Assembly (NCBI GenBank): GCA_007449985.2
Contig: VIIQ02000647.1
Coordinates: forward strand, 186,001 to 250,000
Length of the DNA: 64,000 bases
Reading direction: 5' to 3'
Origin: Desmodesmus armatus
Lineage: Eukaryota > Chlorophyta > Chlorophyceae > Sphaeropleales > Scenedesmaceae
A program made the translations under genes and the position numbers. Below the pieces are notes generated by a model, which saw nothing but the letters and a program-made list of their open reading frames with translations, did not search any database and had not been told where the DNA came from. Shown here piece after piece: positions 21,101-25,995 of this stretch. Within the stretch, counting starts at the first letter, position 1. The number at the start of each line of letters is the position of its first letter.

Positions 21101-24026
21101 CAGACCTGTGAGTAGCTCCGTCAGCTTCTGCAGGAAGTTATCCCACAGAAGCTAAGCTGACACAAAACACATGCTAGCACCGTCTGTGCTGGACGGTCTT
21201 GCAATTTCAAGACACATATGACACCTGCTCAGTGTCCAGGCCGTGAGCCTAAATCAAAGGAGAAGGCTGTCAGACACACCTCCCCAGTCAGGCGACTGCT
21301 CCAGAATCGCAGTCAGCCAAGGACCATTCGAACACTGCTCAAGGATAGGCAGCAAGTGTTGCAACTGCCATGCCCAACAACACACATAGTAGGTAGCAGC
21401 ACATGTTGCAGCTGTACCCTAAACCCAACTTGTTCAAAACACTGCTCAGCATAATAAACAACAGGTCCCATTCTCCATAAGATACTCAGGACTCACCCTG
21501 TAGGTACTCACTCCTTATCCATCCACACACTCGCCTTCACGCAACACTCTTTGCACAACAGGTGGCAGGGCAGCAGGCAGTGGCAGAGAGGGGAAGGGGT
21601 GTAGCTAGCTTCACTGCCTTAGGCTGTGTGCTGCGCTGGCCCTAAGGGTCTCACACCTGGCACTAACCCCTTTGCTGTTGGGTGTTGAGCTGTAGATGAG
21701 GTGTGTACAGCTGTGGGGAATTTGAATCGACAGAACTGTCGAGAGTTTGAACACTCTTTGACTCAGAGAAGCGGAGTCTCGACAGAACTCTCGAGAGAGG
21801 TGTTGATAGCTTGCTGCTCTGCTGTTTGCTCAGACAGGCAGGATAATAGCTGAAATGCAAGGCAGGAGGCTGGAAGCAGAAAAGCAAGCCTCAGTCAGGG
21901 CAGTAGCTCAAGTGGCCAGTTGGACTCAGAAACCGGGGACCGTTTGTTACACGGGGGAAAGCAGGCCTTGGCCTGTGAGGAGGACTTAGCCTCAAAACGA
22001 GTCACCCTTTCTGTAAAGGGGAAGAAGCTCTCTGGGCTGCTTTGGCCTGGCTGTCTTGAGAAAATGGCTGGGGATGCCCGCCTTATACAGTCCTGGCAGG
22101 GCTGAACCCCAGGTGCATAAACCACAAAGTAACAGCACTAGAGGCTTCCAAGCCTCCAATGCTAGAAGCTTCTGGGTGCCAGAAGCTTCCAAACCTCCAA
22201 TGCTGGAAGCTTCTGAGTGCCAGATGCTTCCAAACCTCTCATGCTGAAGCTTCTGCAGCTTCCATCCGTTCAATATGCATCAGAGGGGCAAACTGACCCC
22301 TACATGCTACAACTTGCTCAACAATCATCCTGCATCACCGCGCACATTGCCAAACTACGGCCCGTGCCAAAAGCTTCTCGATGCTGCTGACGCCTTGCGT
22401 ATGTCAGACATGCTGCGCTCCGCTTCTCGAAGGTCAGACATTGCGCAGGAGCTCACGAGGCTTTCTCGAGGCGATAGGTACAGCCGCACGTTGTTCCAAA
22501 CATCTTCAAAGCCAACCTGCACTTGCGTGAAGCCATCAGAGTGCAGACTGCCGTGCCAGGGTCAGTCAAGGTCAACGAACGGTCAAACATGCAGTAAATG
22601 CGCATTGACTGCACATACGCGGCTGGATTACTCGTTGTTTGCACGGTCACTACTTATCACCGGCGCCACTCGTTGTTGCGCGACAGACTTGAACCTCTTC
22701 AAGCCATTCAACAACAGCAGGAACAGCAAGGTACGTGAATGTTGGAGGCAGATCAGGTCCAGCGACCACCTGCTGGCCAGATAACACCAACTGCGCAGCT
22801 CGCACTCCCCGTCTTCTGCACTGCTGTTACCCCTTCCCTCGAACTCCTGCAGCAGCTTTGGGCCGGGACTATATCTCAGTAGTTTGGTTGACCGAAGTCA
22901 GGCAGGAAGAAGCAGTAGAGGTACCCCTACTGACAGCGTGATAGTAATGGCTTCCTCTTGAAATATCTTTGACGTGGGTGCCTCTACACCTTCCGACCCT
23001 GACTCATCGGCCGCCATGGGATGGACCATCCTTAATTTGTGTAGGGTTTGGGGTCGCTCCCACCTTGCTACCCTACAAGCACTCACCCACCTGCTGCCCA
23101 CCCCACCCACCACTGCCTGCAACCCAGGTTATGTGTTGCACGCTTTTGCCCTGCCACCCTACAAAGCACTCACCCACCCACTGCCTGAACCCCAAGTTTG
23201 TGCTGCAAGCCTTTGCCCTGCTACCCTACAAAGCACTCACCCACCCCCTGCTCACCCCACCCACCACTGCCTACAGGGCTGCGGCTTGGTCACATTCTCT
23301 ACTCGACTTGAAGTACTCACCCACCCACTGCCTGCAACCCACGTTTGTGTTGCAAGCTTTTGCCCTGCCACCCTGCAAAGCACTGACCCACTCACTGCTC
23401 ACCCCACCCACCACTGCCCACAGGGCTGCGGCTTGGTCACATTCTCTTCTCGACTTGAAGCACTCACCCACCCACTGCCTGCTACCCAAGTTTGTGTTGC
23501 AAGCTTTTGCCCTGCCACCCTACAAAGCACTCAACCACCCCCTGCTCACCCCACCCACCACTGCCCACAGGGCTGTGGCTTGGTCACATTCTCTACCTGA
23601 CTTGAAGCACTCACCCACCCACTGCCTGCACCCCAAGTTTGTGTTGCACGCTTTTGCCCTGCCACCCTACAAAGCACTCACCCACTCACTGCCCACCCCC
23701 ACCCACCACTGCCACAGGGCTGCGGCCTAGTCACATTCTCCACCCGACTTGAAGCAGCCAGCGCCATCTGCAGCCTACACGGTACCTTCAAGTTCCCAGG
23801 CGCCAGGACTGCGATGGTAGCAGAGTGGATGGACCCAACCAAGCAACACCGCAAAGCCCGCACACACCTGCTGATGGCGCTGCAGCCGGGGCAGCAGCTG
23901 CTGTATGGAGGCTTGCACAGCACACCCGTCATGCCTGCCGCTACCGCCCTACAGTCTGGGATGCTACTAGCAGAGTCGGCAGTACACCCACAGGTTTGGC
24001 CGCAGCTGCTGCAGCGCCTTGTTTGA
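6139..24026 (+). CDS. RNA-recognition-motif protein, gene interrupted in an intron by a 15-kb retrotransposon
   Basis: Four exons join in phase: 6139-6208, 6454-6523, 22687-22730 and 23718-24026, with canonical GT-AG borders. The joined product has an RRM: RNP2-like RTVFFAGV (spanning exons 1 and 2), then TEPELQALYGCFGQVVD, the loop LNLFKPFNNSRNSK, the RNP1-like GCGLVTFSTRLEAASAI and LHGTFKFPGAR, followed by MVAEWMDPTKQH, a motif I associate with green-algal RRM proteins. The tail is short, ending in a TGA at 24024-24026. Further upstream exons are likely. The third intron (6524-22686) contains the whole antisense Ty3/gypsy element, making it about 16 kb. The last intron holds three partial copies of the final exon's 5' end. 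Whether transcripts are spliced correctly across the element cannot be told from sequence. The protein presumably binds RNA; the target is unknown. Confidence 0.75.
6571..8071 (-). repeat. 3' LTR of the Ty3/gypsy element
   Basis: About 1,500 bases repeated at 20047-21546. Differences seen by eye are two substitutions near the left end (6585-6610), one C indel near 6751, A/G near 6811 and C/T at 7137. Outer end in element orientation reads CCCCCCGTACT and then host-like GCCACAAGAG; the expected TG...CA terminus is unclear at this end. Purine-rich priming tract next to position 8072 is not obvious. Confidence 0.92.
7129..7136 (-). promoter_or_regulatory. TATA box in 3' LTR
   Basis: On the minus strand the LTR reads GGGGTATAAATAGCG, a consensus TATA box in the element's sense direction. 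TGTAA, the green-algal poly(A) signal, occurs downstream on the same strand near 7050 and 6788. Confidence 0.55.
8072..9577 (-). other. 3' non-coding region of the Ty3/gypsy element
   Basis: About 1.5 kb between the integrase stop and the 3' LTR with no convincing frame; no envelope-like gene. It contains two degenerate direct repeats: CTAGCTGTACTGCAT... at about 8743-8797 and again at 8972-9026 (~228 bases apart), and CAACAGCTGTGGC at 8067-8079 and 8222-8234. The second pair overlaps the LTR edge. Confidence 0.6.
9578..11692 (-). CDS. Retrotransposon PHD finger-integrase protein
   Basis: A 704-residue frame that inserts the cDNA into the host genome. Residues 81-123 form a C4HC3 PHD finger: C81/C84, C96/C99, H104/C107, C120/C123, ending in GNWYCDEC. 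An HHCC zinc-binding domain follows (H283, H288, C318, C321), then the rve catalytic core with D349 (VSLDSMG), D409 (TIISDGG) and E444 (NGQAEAAV); all three acidic residues are present. After the core comes an exact-length 33-residue tandem duplication (about 510-575) rich in Pro, Thr and Arg, an acidic run EEEEDD, and a C-terminal domain with PGSLVLMFCPPKNKLAKV; no chromodomain is evident. The frame overlaps the end of the pol frame by 131 bases in a +1 relation, so it needs a frameshift, internal start (ATG at 11692) or is separated by an indel. The PHD finger may steer integration to particular histone H3 tail states, by analogy with chromodomains of chromoviruses. Confidence 0.9.
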   Translation of the reverse strand: MAQSYQWGLTQHPTGASLRLASCLPHQEKSSHPRDSPEQMNMYDRPPRRTAKLAVENMQNWATTEAQAVTSDTKIPSDLPCSVCGSPHDWVNLLLCHRCDKGCHTYCVGLVGVPSGNWYCDECVLQGAPDTLPLPTGSGMSDLQPSSATDKHQESPAASQPQGKAPSRFHDSPSLTQNTPDPPEEADTESDQDEAASVTGAILEVWEDQATMQYLQTEQYNVDLLPDDDVLLSREMKRIDKRAANYRWCNDNHKLYFRPSGKYTTDREVPSPAARETLIDQMHLDLGHLGTTKLCSILLSRYYWRGIYNQVKQRLRNCVDCLRHKTLFKFQPELKPLPPSQLWERVSLDSMGPYPPTRNGCRFLCVGIDGMSKYVEAQAVPKLDADTMCRFVMNQIIANHGTPKTIISDGGKEFQFGFKTLMKELGVEHLQTAAYNPQSNGQAEAAVKTILHGLQKTVGDNPHAWDEKLPLVLLGLRSAVHSTTGFSPFYVNTGRNPILPAQRRGPPAPTTDQAGPSSRPRTRRTIPATAATAAAGTSAQSPTTDQAGPSSRPRTRRTTPATAATAAAGTSAQSPPAATDEEEEDDGLDQMLDQGTRRLIKQRNAHKTDLHQTLENNILRSQAKQKRDFKARHLHVPAPEDAMPPGSLVLMFCPPKNKLAKVNAIEGPYLLVKYLSNSRALLEDAQHKQWACAINRLAPFGSSD
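9972..10171 (-). repeat. 99-bp tandem duplication in integrase
   Basis: Two nearly identical 99-base units (for example GATTGTGCCG at 9972 and 10071), each encoding 33 residues beginning TTDQAGPSSRPRTRRT. The duplication keeps frame. It lies between the catalytic core and the acidic C-terminal segment. Confidence 0.9.
11562..18374 (-). CDS. pol: Retrotransposon pol: protease, five-repeat region, RT, RNase H, deoxynucleoside kinase
   Basis: A single 2,270-residue frame. Aspartic protease at about 110-225 (VVDTGASTTAV, active D129; LLIGNDVL). Residues 240-1100 are acidic and low-complexity but contain five copies of a ~40-residue motif (372-404, 504-541, 594-632, 692-731, 778-813). Reverse transcriptase at about 1155-1400 (SPWSAPLHLVPKK, YLDD at 1316-1319). 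RNase H at about 1462-1590 (D1470, E1512, D1540, D1584). After a linker, 1743-1955 is a deoxyribonucleoside kinase: P-loop GNIGSGKS 1754-1761, EPVADW 1784-1789, ERS 1834-1836, IYLQTDPE and the lid ARQRPEEAALTLDYLKKLH. Residues 1960-2230 are unassigned. Gag overlaps this frame by 115 bases in a -1 relation. Domain content is clear; how the long polyprotein is cut is unknown. The family's usual pol is roughly half this length. Confidence 0.93.
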   Translation of the reverse strand: MASEICRSIKMDGQTEGTVPPQAVLTCLAGHLAGQPSLVSLGQEMATQVESVMKDIQRKYQPSLRLGSNSRNTVLNMSSMPTRGLTTPPSERVRSLLQASRPRPIATPRVSTCRVVAELNGRPLEGVVDTGASTTAVTLDCLRRLELDSLIVPAQSSYLNADGRITAGKGKVPNLALALGDFETLINPTVTSALNYDLLIGNDVLTRAHAVIDYGKGSLILRIDPTTCQELPISTNHPSEPGSIYCQSQPHLPEDHSFDTASTDEAEYVTESFYLELAGTSTTAADPTIATEYDDSMRSFTAASNAATYGSSRQAADSNNTTPAGEVIESGGGYNSDFDSYMLSSDSDDFSDEDMETEDSELVHPKNLRYVLSVLQDAYPDCDGPTAQLLASLDATAWGFPDSLGFDIEREGYNASDGEGATHEEISGSADTDSGTTIYPAICNMAQKSPKEWVPTQLRRLREGQLRGEPSLFSNLQLPPNAPGHENSSTEGLASCLALQKQFASLMLANHMGITPEKAMEIAGKDLAGLPQGYPSVFEALHNDWLYSDSDEMDTTLTDTTAASMLCLDQQLPTTPKTPPHSSEWGYKKLVSHLALLSTSAFPGLRSDTAQFLAELDVINLPAGYDSALGSWAEEEMGLSRAPLLLVDDNHTATDSSESEPELIYMYDEPEAGDSIDSHSLLTDNPRMLSYLAGLMLAAFGDDMEPVTALKLASTDLVALPSGMPSALDAWITASLGATVPSSAKSLFSLDRALAEPEHYEISEPNQPNTRHRLLQRVAWLIECAYPHYDRDEAERIASLDLSAVPQGWPSLLAPPPTKDLTTPLATPASAPATTVDPSEMFVFEERQGTPPTHPTNSSSAPAELSQSNPGPNRRQLPTRGALQRSDSGVTHVFTSGRPGRYTVVTSGDQHPRPPRPRNPANPSGHRINNPPQRPPVRRRQQATLLQPTEDTVMIEATPAAPEVFCSETIAASDLTPLEKRAESTASSSNTTPTTPAPSPAVYETTDMEASPVDTFCYFEEPLSDSDMPSLASDSDSDTSEPDQDPDTLHPLDWLGMYEPLPQEHPEFPEPAALPRALYNPPEAELCPFPDDDLLSDNRHLSLSGMVDAANLDTAEFDMIVSVLEQNADVFCFHPTQLGTCNYGSLSIDTGDAKPLKQNYYRMPYKKQEELKKHVEQWLELGIIEPSNSPWSAPLHLVPKKGGATRAVVDYRKLNSVTKKDAYPLPLMNDILYNIGPARYFSVIDLHSGYLQVPMAGKDGKDPHNSIEKTAFACPFGHRLYQFLKAPFGLTGCPSFFMRLMNQVLQEHVGNYAFVYLDDVVIYSRTLDEHVAHLTAVFKSLRAANLRLSSTKCRFATSHCTFLGFCISEKGLGCDPRLIEAVALRQEPYKSKSNPKKAVASFVGLCSFYRRFIRGFAEIAEPLTRIMGKTKKFEWGPEQQDAFDTLKSKLMDYPILRRPDFTKPFHVHTDASQKAVGAVLTQCDEDGKHYAVAYHSKKLTSTQANWAITHLECYAVVSAVTEQWRDFLWAAEHPFTVVVDHHALRWLLTSPNLQGKLARWSLRLQEFMPFTIQYRKGIHHLAADALSRDPRHDSDESPETPTSATKAPALDDCPDSDPTDYNHFDEVLTLDSTSTPCHPDTATAAFEDPANSPTPSFGEWLPPEPPEFKTDTHDRNLEQFLTSEDKTDTYPATPAGNNDHANPLDSTEQGHSETPPLDHEEAPPVEHDSTLPLSLDSPSRMAGLPGPARIAIEGNIGSGKSTVLRKLQEIQALPWWSNWHILPEPVADWQHLLDQHYTSGDTDPAHAAVLQQAVLNAYALRVPHPIAAPYIIMERSPWSSLAVFLPVQGLPASYERVVQQTAHHMHPVLDNALPTTLIYLQTDPETCLTRAQARQRPEEAALTLDYLKKLHRQYDTAVHRFPGVTVTINANQDEDTVFAAVKRAVELLHEAFELPNSHNNYYSLWSTTKAPYTIAEFPNLARLLGPDKLLTTCDPYLLRLCPDQLLVCTEGVPPSHASSSGNRLLLHNAPPQEYQPREPSPPSPLDLTPLDFLSGPSHLLFHQDSEVPILFQGGPGTFAYSPLFQAQYEHRFGSPVSTSHRINNLHALDLYAALGPWLSSAPGANVLLAVAPKKALPALQVQQVNTDGTEVVYVDTEQYATFKAAEMEAQDPVRFNQTLLKSDTTFPWTQAFTNEAYMLDSWIRLVRLRPTIPCGVSLHNPNTMTLEHGSVLPMGPDTTPDRSQPQTGQLPTTPREELPPQGFPRADEYV
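12510..13148 (-). other. Deoxyribonucleoside kinase domain inside pol
   Basis: Residues 1743-1955 of pol. Enzymes of this family transfer phosphate from ATP to deoxynucleosides, the first step of dNTP salvage. All hallmark motifs are present and in order: Walker A GNIGSGKS, EPVADW (substrate site, Glu base), MERSPWSS (the ERS motif), LIYLQTDPE and the Arg-rich lid QARQRPEEAAL followed by YLKKLHRQYD. This matches the dCK/dGK/Drosophila dNK type rather than tetrameric thymidine kinase. The reading frame runs from RNase H into the domain without a stop, so it is part of the element's polyprotein, not a nested host gene. Substrate choice cannot be read from sequence by eye. Confidence 0.92.
15936..17261 (-). 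other. Five degenerate ~40-residue repeats between protease and RT
   Basis: Each unit resembles LxxLxxxAxP, about 10 residues, AxxxAxxDLxxLPxGxPSxLxxW. Examples: LASLDATAWGFPDSL, IAGKDLAGLPQGYPSVFEAL, LAELDVINLPAGYDSALGSW, LASTDLVALPSGMPSALDAW, IASLDLSAVPQGWPSLL. Units are spaced 85-130 residues apart and separated by acidic Ser/Asp-rich linkers. I recognise no known family. Confidence 0.75.
18260..18382 (-). promoter_or_regulatory. gag-pol overlap with candidate -1 frameshift site
   Basis: The gag frame ends at 18260 while pol is open from at least 18374, in the -1 frame relative to gag. On the minus strand a CAAAAAAG run (18375-18382) lies exactly where a -1 slip would lead into AAG ATG GCA of pol. 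The heptamer phase is not the canonical X XXY YYZ. The ATG at 18374 has a good start context (AAGATGG), so internal initiation is an alternative. Confidence 0.5.
18260..19744 (-). CDS. gag: Retrotransposon Gag
   Basis: A 494-residue capsid precursor that packages the element RNA. Residues about 25-165 match the retrotransposon Gag fold (DPNLWLNHLQDTAGLYNWAE, LKLRGDAQRWGQ, FADRFRLDAERSGRTED). A predicted coiled coil lies at about 262-300 (VDELTRRMQQLELNMHQQLQ). The rest is Pro/Arg/Ala-rich. No CCHC zinc knuckle is present, so RNA binding probably depends on the Arg/Pro-rich tail. The ATG at 19744 lies about 300 bases after the primer binding site, a normal leader length. The frame ends inside the start of pol. 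Confidence 0.88.
   Translation of the reverse strand: MSETEGEFQFAPPGAMLPSPGALNSIDTYDGQGDPNLWLNHLQDTAGLYNWAEIHCLRVAKLKLRGDAQRWGQSRSFCSWAEFQQLLVHRFGETQETAIARLERCYQSPREAPRAFADRFRLDAERSGRTEDAALVYTFIQRLQPSIRTEVVRKQLRSIDAVVEYANYLLGALGAADMGREDGFASSNFGRNMDGMAAASKPPAFGNPLPRRPEFDTRRPQQGPYYRPASRPPFRDVSNRNARPNNFPVPPKPAPVPSSPAAVDELTRRMQQLELNMHQQLQQNKDKDREIRTLRYALEKQPQRDTPHINFMSSESLPEDELDIDPELLAALMVKRSADDSNAPALKRMPAKRTAIDPRAPNMHGPSRPTYAAARPASSSPAGTSRPAAAAAAEAGTDAFPRMPRQRQPLQARPYGAPGPAVPGPRGPVPPPAPPLLLIQPTGHKELLTWPTKKQKRWHQRYVAALRWMGRQKALCLPKQSLPASQGTWLGNPA
20032..20046 (-). promoter_or_regulatory. Primer binding site of the Ty3/gypsy element
   Basis: Directly inside the 5' LTR the minus strand reads TGGCAGCTGAGACAC. 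The leading TGG pairs with a tRNA CCA end, and the primer would be a tRNA ending CTCAGCTGCCA. I cannot name the tRNA from memory. Confidence 0.65.
20047..21546 (-). repeat. 5' LTR of the Ty3/gypsy element
   Basis: Direct repeat of 6571-8071 with about 99.7% identity. In element orientation it starts TGTTGCGTGAAGG and carries the TATA-like GATATAAATAGCG (20604-20611), presumably the promoter for genomic RNA. CTCTT follows it at 21547. Confidence 0.92.
21547..22686. other. Intron remainder of the RRM gene right of the element
   Basis: About 1.1 kb between the 5' LTR and the 44-base RRM exon. It includes repeated TCTCGACAGAACT / CGACAGAACTGTCGAGAG inverted strings near 21728-21795 and the 41-base tandem repeat at 22144. 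An open frame at 22275-22784 overlaps the real exon and is in the same frame as it, but has no recognisable domain before the exon. Confidence 0.5.
22144..22260. repeat. 41-bp tandem repeat, about three units
   Basis: Unit begins GCTTCCAA(A/G)CCTC and contains GAAGCTTC palindromes. Starts at 22144, 22185 and 22226; the last unit is degenerate. Confidence 0.85.
23277..23717 (+). repeat. 147-bp tandem repeat duplicating the 3' splice site and exon start of the RRM gene
   Basis: Three upstream copies start at 23277, 23424 and 23571; the genuine final exon starts at 23718, so spacing is exactly 147 bases. Each copy has a pyrimidine-rich CCCA tract, a CAG acceptor and about 37 bases encoding GCGLVTFSTRLE, then returns to intron sequence (CACTCACCC). 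Less complete copies extend upstream to about 23040. These are potential decoy acceptors. Confidence 0.85.
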
Positions 24027-25038
24027 GTGATGATTTTTCTGCTGTGAGGCGATACTGTTGTGGCGGCACCATGAACTCATGGATGCTGGGGGGGGGGCTT
24101 AAGGACCCAGCCGTGAAGATCAATCCAAAGAGAACTTACCACCGACTCGGTCGGACCAACAGGCAATAGACCGTGCTGAGTTCTGTGTGTGCTGCAGCAG
24201 GGGTCAAGCTGGCAGGAAACGATGCCGGTGTGTGGACACATGCCTTAGTCATCACTGTGATCTCAGCAGGACAGTCAAGGTTGTCTTGTGAGATGATGGG
24301 AGTTTGACAAACCTAGCACAGCGTGGCTGCAGGCAAAGGCCTTTTTGCAGCACAGCGGCTGCTGCTGTTTTACTGATTGTGGTCATCAGCGCAGTGATTG
24401 TTTCACAGCATAGTGTTTGCCCATACAGGGATTGTCGTACTGCTGCCAACACATGCAGCGTGTGCGTGCTAAGGGATGATTGGCCACTGCTGGGTTCAGC
24501 ATCGTGCCTTGTTCTTGCTTGGCATGTCATATGGCAAGTTGCAAGTGCTACTGGCTTGTGAGTTGTTGGTTGTGTGCCACAATGGCGCTGGACTGCAGCA
24601 GACCTTGGGAATGGTCCATACAGGTTACAGTGGTGAATGCGTTTTGCATCTTGTGTTCTGCACCCTTGCTCTGCACTCACTTGGAGTTACCCACTGCACA
24701 GTTGCCATGTGGGGGGGCAGTGTGTTGTGTTGTACAAGCTCGTCACTGAGTTTGTTGGCAGCAAGGTCTCCATGCAGCATAGAATACTTTGCAATGCCCC
24801 AGCATATGCCAGCATGGCAAAGCTGCCTCAGCTTTCCTGGCAGGAAATTCACCCATACTGTTTAGTGCCTGCCTGGGACCCCTTGCGGTGCCGGTTGCCC
24901 AGAGCAAGTTTGATATCTTGTGCTGGATCTGTTACTGTTGTGATCTGCATGGTTGAGTCGCTTGCTGGGGCTTTCAGCAGTTATCGTCTACAGGTGGCTG
25001 CAGCAGCAGTGCCCTGCCAGGGCCTGCCTGGCTGTGGT

Positions 25039-25060
25039 TGACTCATCAATTGATGAGTCA
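25039..25060. repeat. 22-bp perfect palindrome
   Basis: TGACTCATCA joined to ATTGATGAGTCA, self-complementary throughout. It contains TGACTCA on both strands, the AP-1/bZIP core, but there is no gene nearby to link it to. Confidence 0.6.
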
Positions 25061-25875
25061 TCCGTGCACATGAGACATCTGGCCTTTGACTTGTCATTTC
25101 AACACCAGGTGCGGCCAACATGGCATGCACAAGCTCCAAATCCAGTACTGGACAACTTTGGCGCGTTATGATCACATGCACCGCAGTAAGGCAGGACCGT
25201 ATGCTTTTGCAGTGGAGTTGGCTCAGCATGATATGCATTGTTGTGTCAGTTGTTGTAGCGCAAGGGGTGATTCTGTAGGGTGCGTGCTGTTCCGCTGGAC
25301 AGGCTGCTGCACCGTGTTTGTGTGTTTGTGTGCAAGGGGCCAGTAGTGCATGTACCGCACAGCGATGTGTGTATGATACAGCTGATAGCGTAGATGTGCA
25401 CGGTTAGTGCAGAGTTTGAGTTTGGGTTTGTTCAATAACGTCAGGGTTGGGGGACCGTCTGTCACAGTGTGTGGTGAGGCAGCGGTGGGTAGGCAGGGGT
25501 AGAAAGGGTGTTTTGGTGGGCTGCTGATTTGGAGGCGCTGCGCTATTGTTTCTGTGACTGTTCTGATGTGCCTGTGTGCTGTTGCGTCAATATACTAATG
25601 GAAAGCCAAGCCTTGCAGCAGAGCCTCTCAGATACCGGGTATGTCAGACTGTGTGCCATAAGTGTGACTGGCCCAGTCTAAGTTAGTCATGCAGAGGGCC
25701 CGCGAGGTCGTTTACAGGCATTTGCGGTGCTGTTGCAGGGGCCAGCCTGGCCTGAGTCATTCTTTTGCTTGTAAATGCCGGACGTTGACTGATGTTTGGG
25801 TTGTAGCCACGGTGGATTGGGTCGTGTGTTTGCCGTTGTTGGTGTATTTGGTGGGCCTGTGGTCTCTGTTGCAGG

Positions 25876-25968
25876 GGCCAGGCATTGTTTCGACAGTAGT
25901 TGGCAGGGCCAGGCATTGTTTCGACAGTAGTTGGCAGGGCCAGGCATTGTTTCGACAGTAGCTGGCTG
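25876..25968. repeat. 31-bp tandem repeat, three units
   Basis: GGCCAGGCATTGTTTCGACA begins at 25876, 25907 and 25938. Units are nearly identical; the third ends in AGCTGGC. Confidence 0.85.
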
Positions 25969-25971
25969 ATA

Positions 25972-25995
25972 AGTCACTCTTGAGCAAGAGTGACT
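25972..25995. repeat. Hairpin with 11-bp arms
   Basis: AGTCACTCTTG, AG, CAAGAGTGACT, directly after the 31-bp tandem repeat. Confidence 0.6.

Larger units (their letters stand above)
6571..21546 (-). mobile_element. Ty3/gypsy-type LTR retrotransposon carrying deoxynucleoside kinase and PHD finger
   Basis: A ~15-kb element on the minus strand: 5' LTR 20047-21546, primer binding site 20032-20046, gag 18260-19744, a 2,270-residue pol frame 11562-18374, a 704-residue PHD-integrase frame 9578-11692, a ~1.5-kb 3' non-coding region and 3' LTR 6571-8071. The order protease-RT-RNase H-integrase identifies Ty3/gypsy. The LTRs differ at about four substitutions and one indel over 1.5 kb, so insertion was recent. 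CTCTT follows the right LTR directly and also lies at 6561-6565, five bases outside the left repeat, a candidate target-site duplication with imperfect spacing. Sense-strand LTR starts with TGTTG. Two frame changes separate gag, pol and integrase. It sits antisense in an RRM-gene intron. Confidence 0.93.

Noticed and set aside
22969..23730. Open frames of 253 and 208 residues rich in LPPYKALTH
   Set aside because: They arise from the 147-bp tandem repeat in an intron; frame stays open because the unit is a multiple of three.
22144..25968. Possible CRISPR-like arrays
   Set aside because: The 41-, 147- and 31-bp repeats are directly abutting tandem repeats with no unique spacers.
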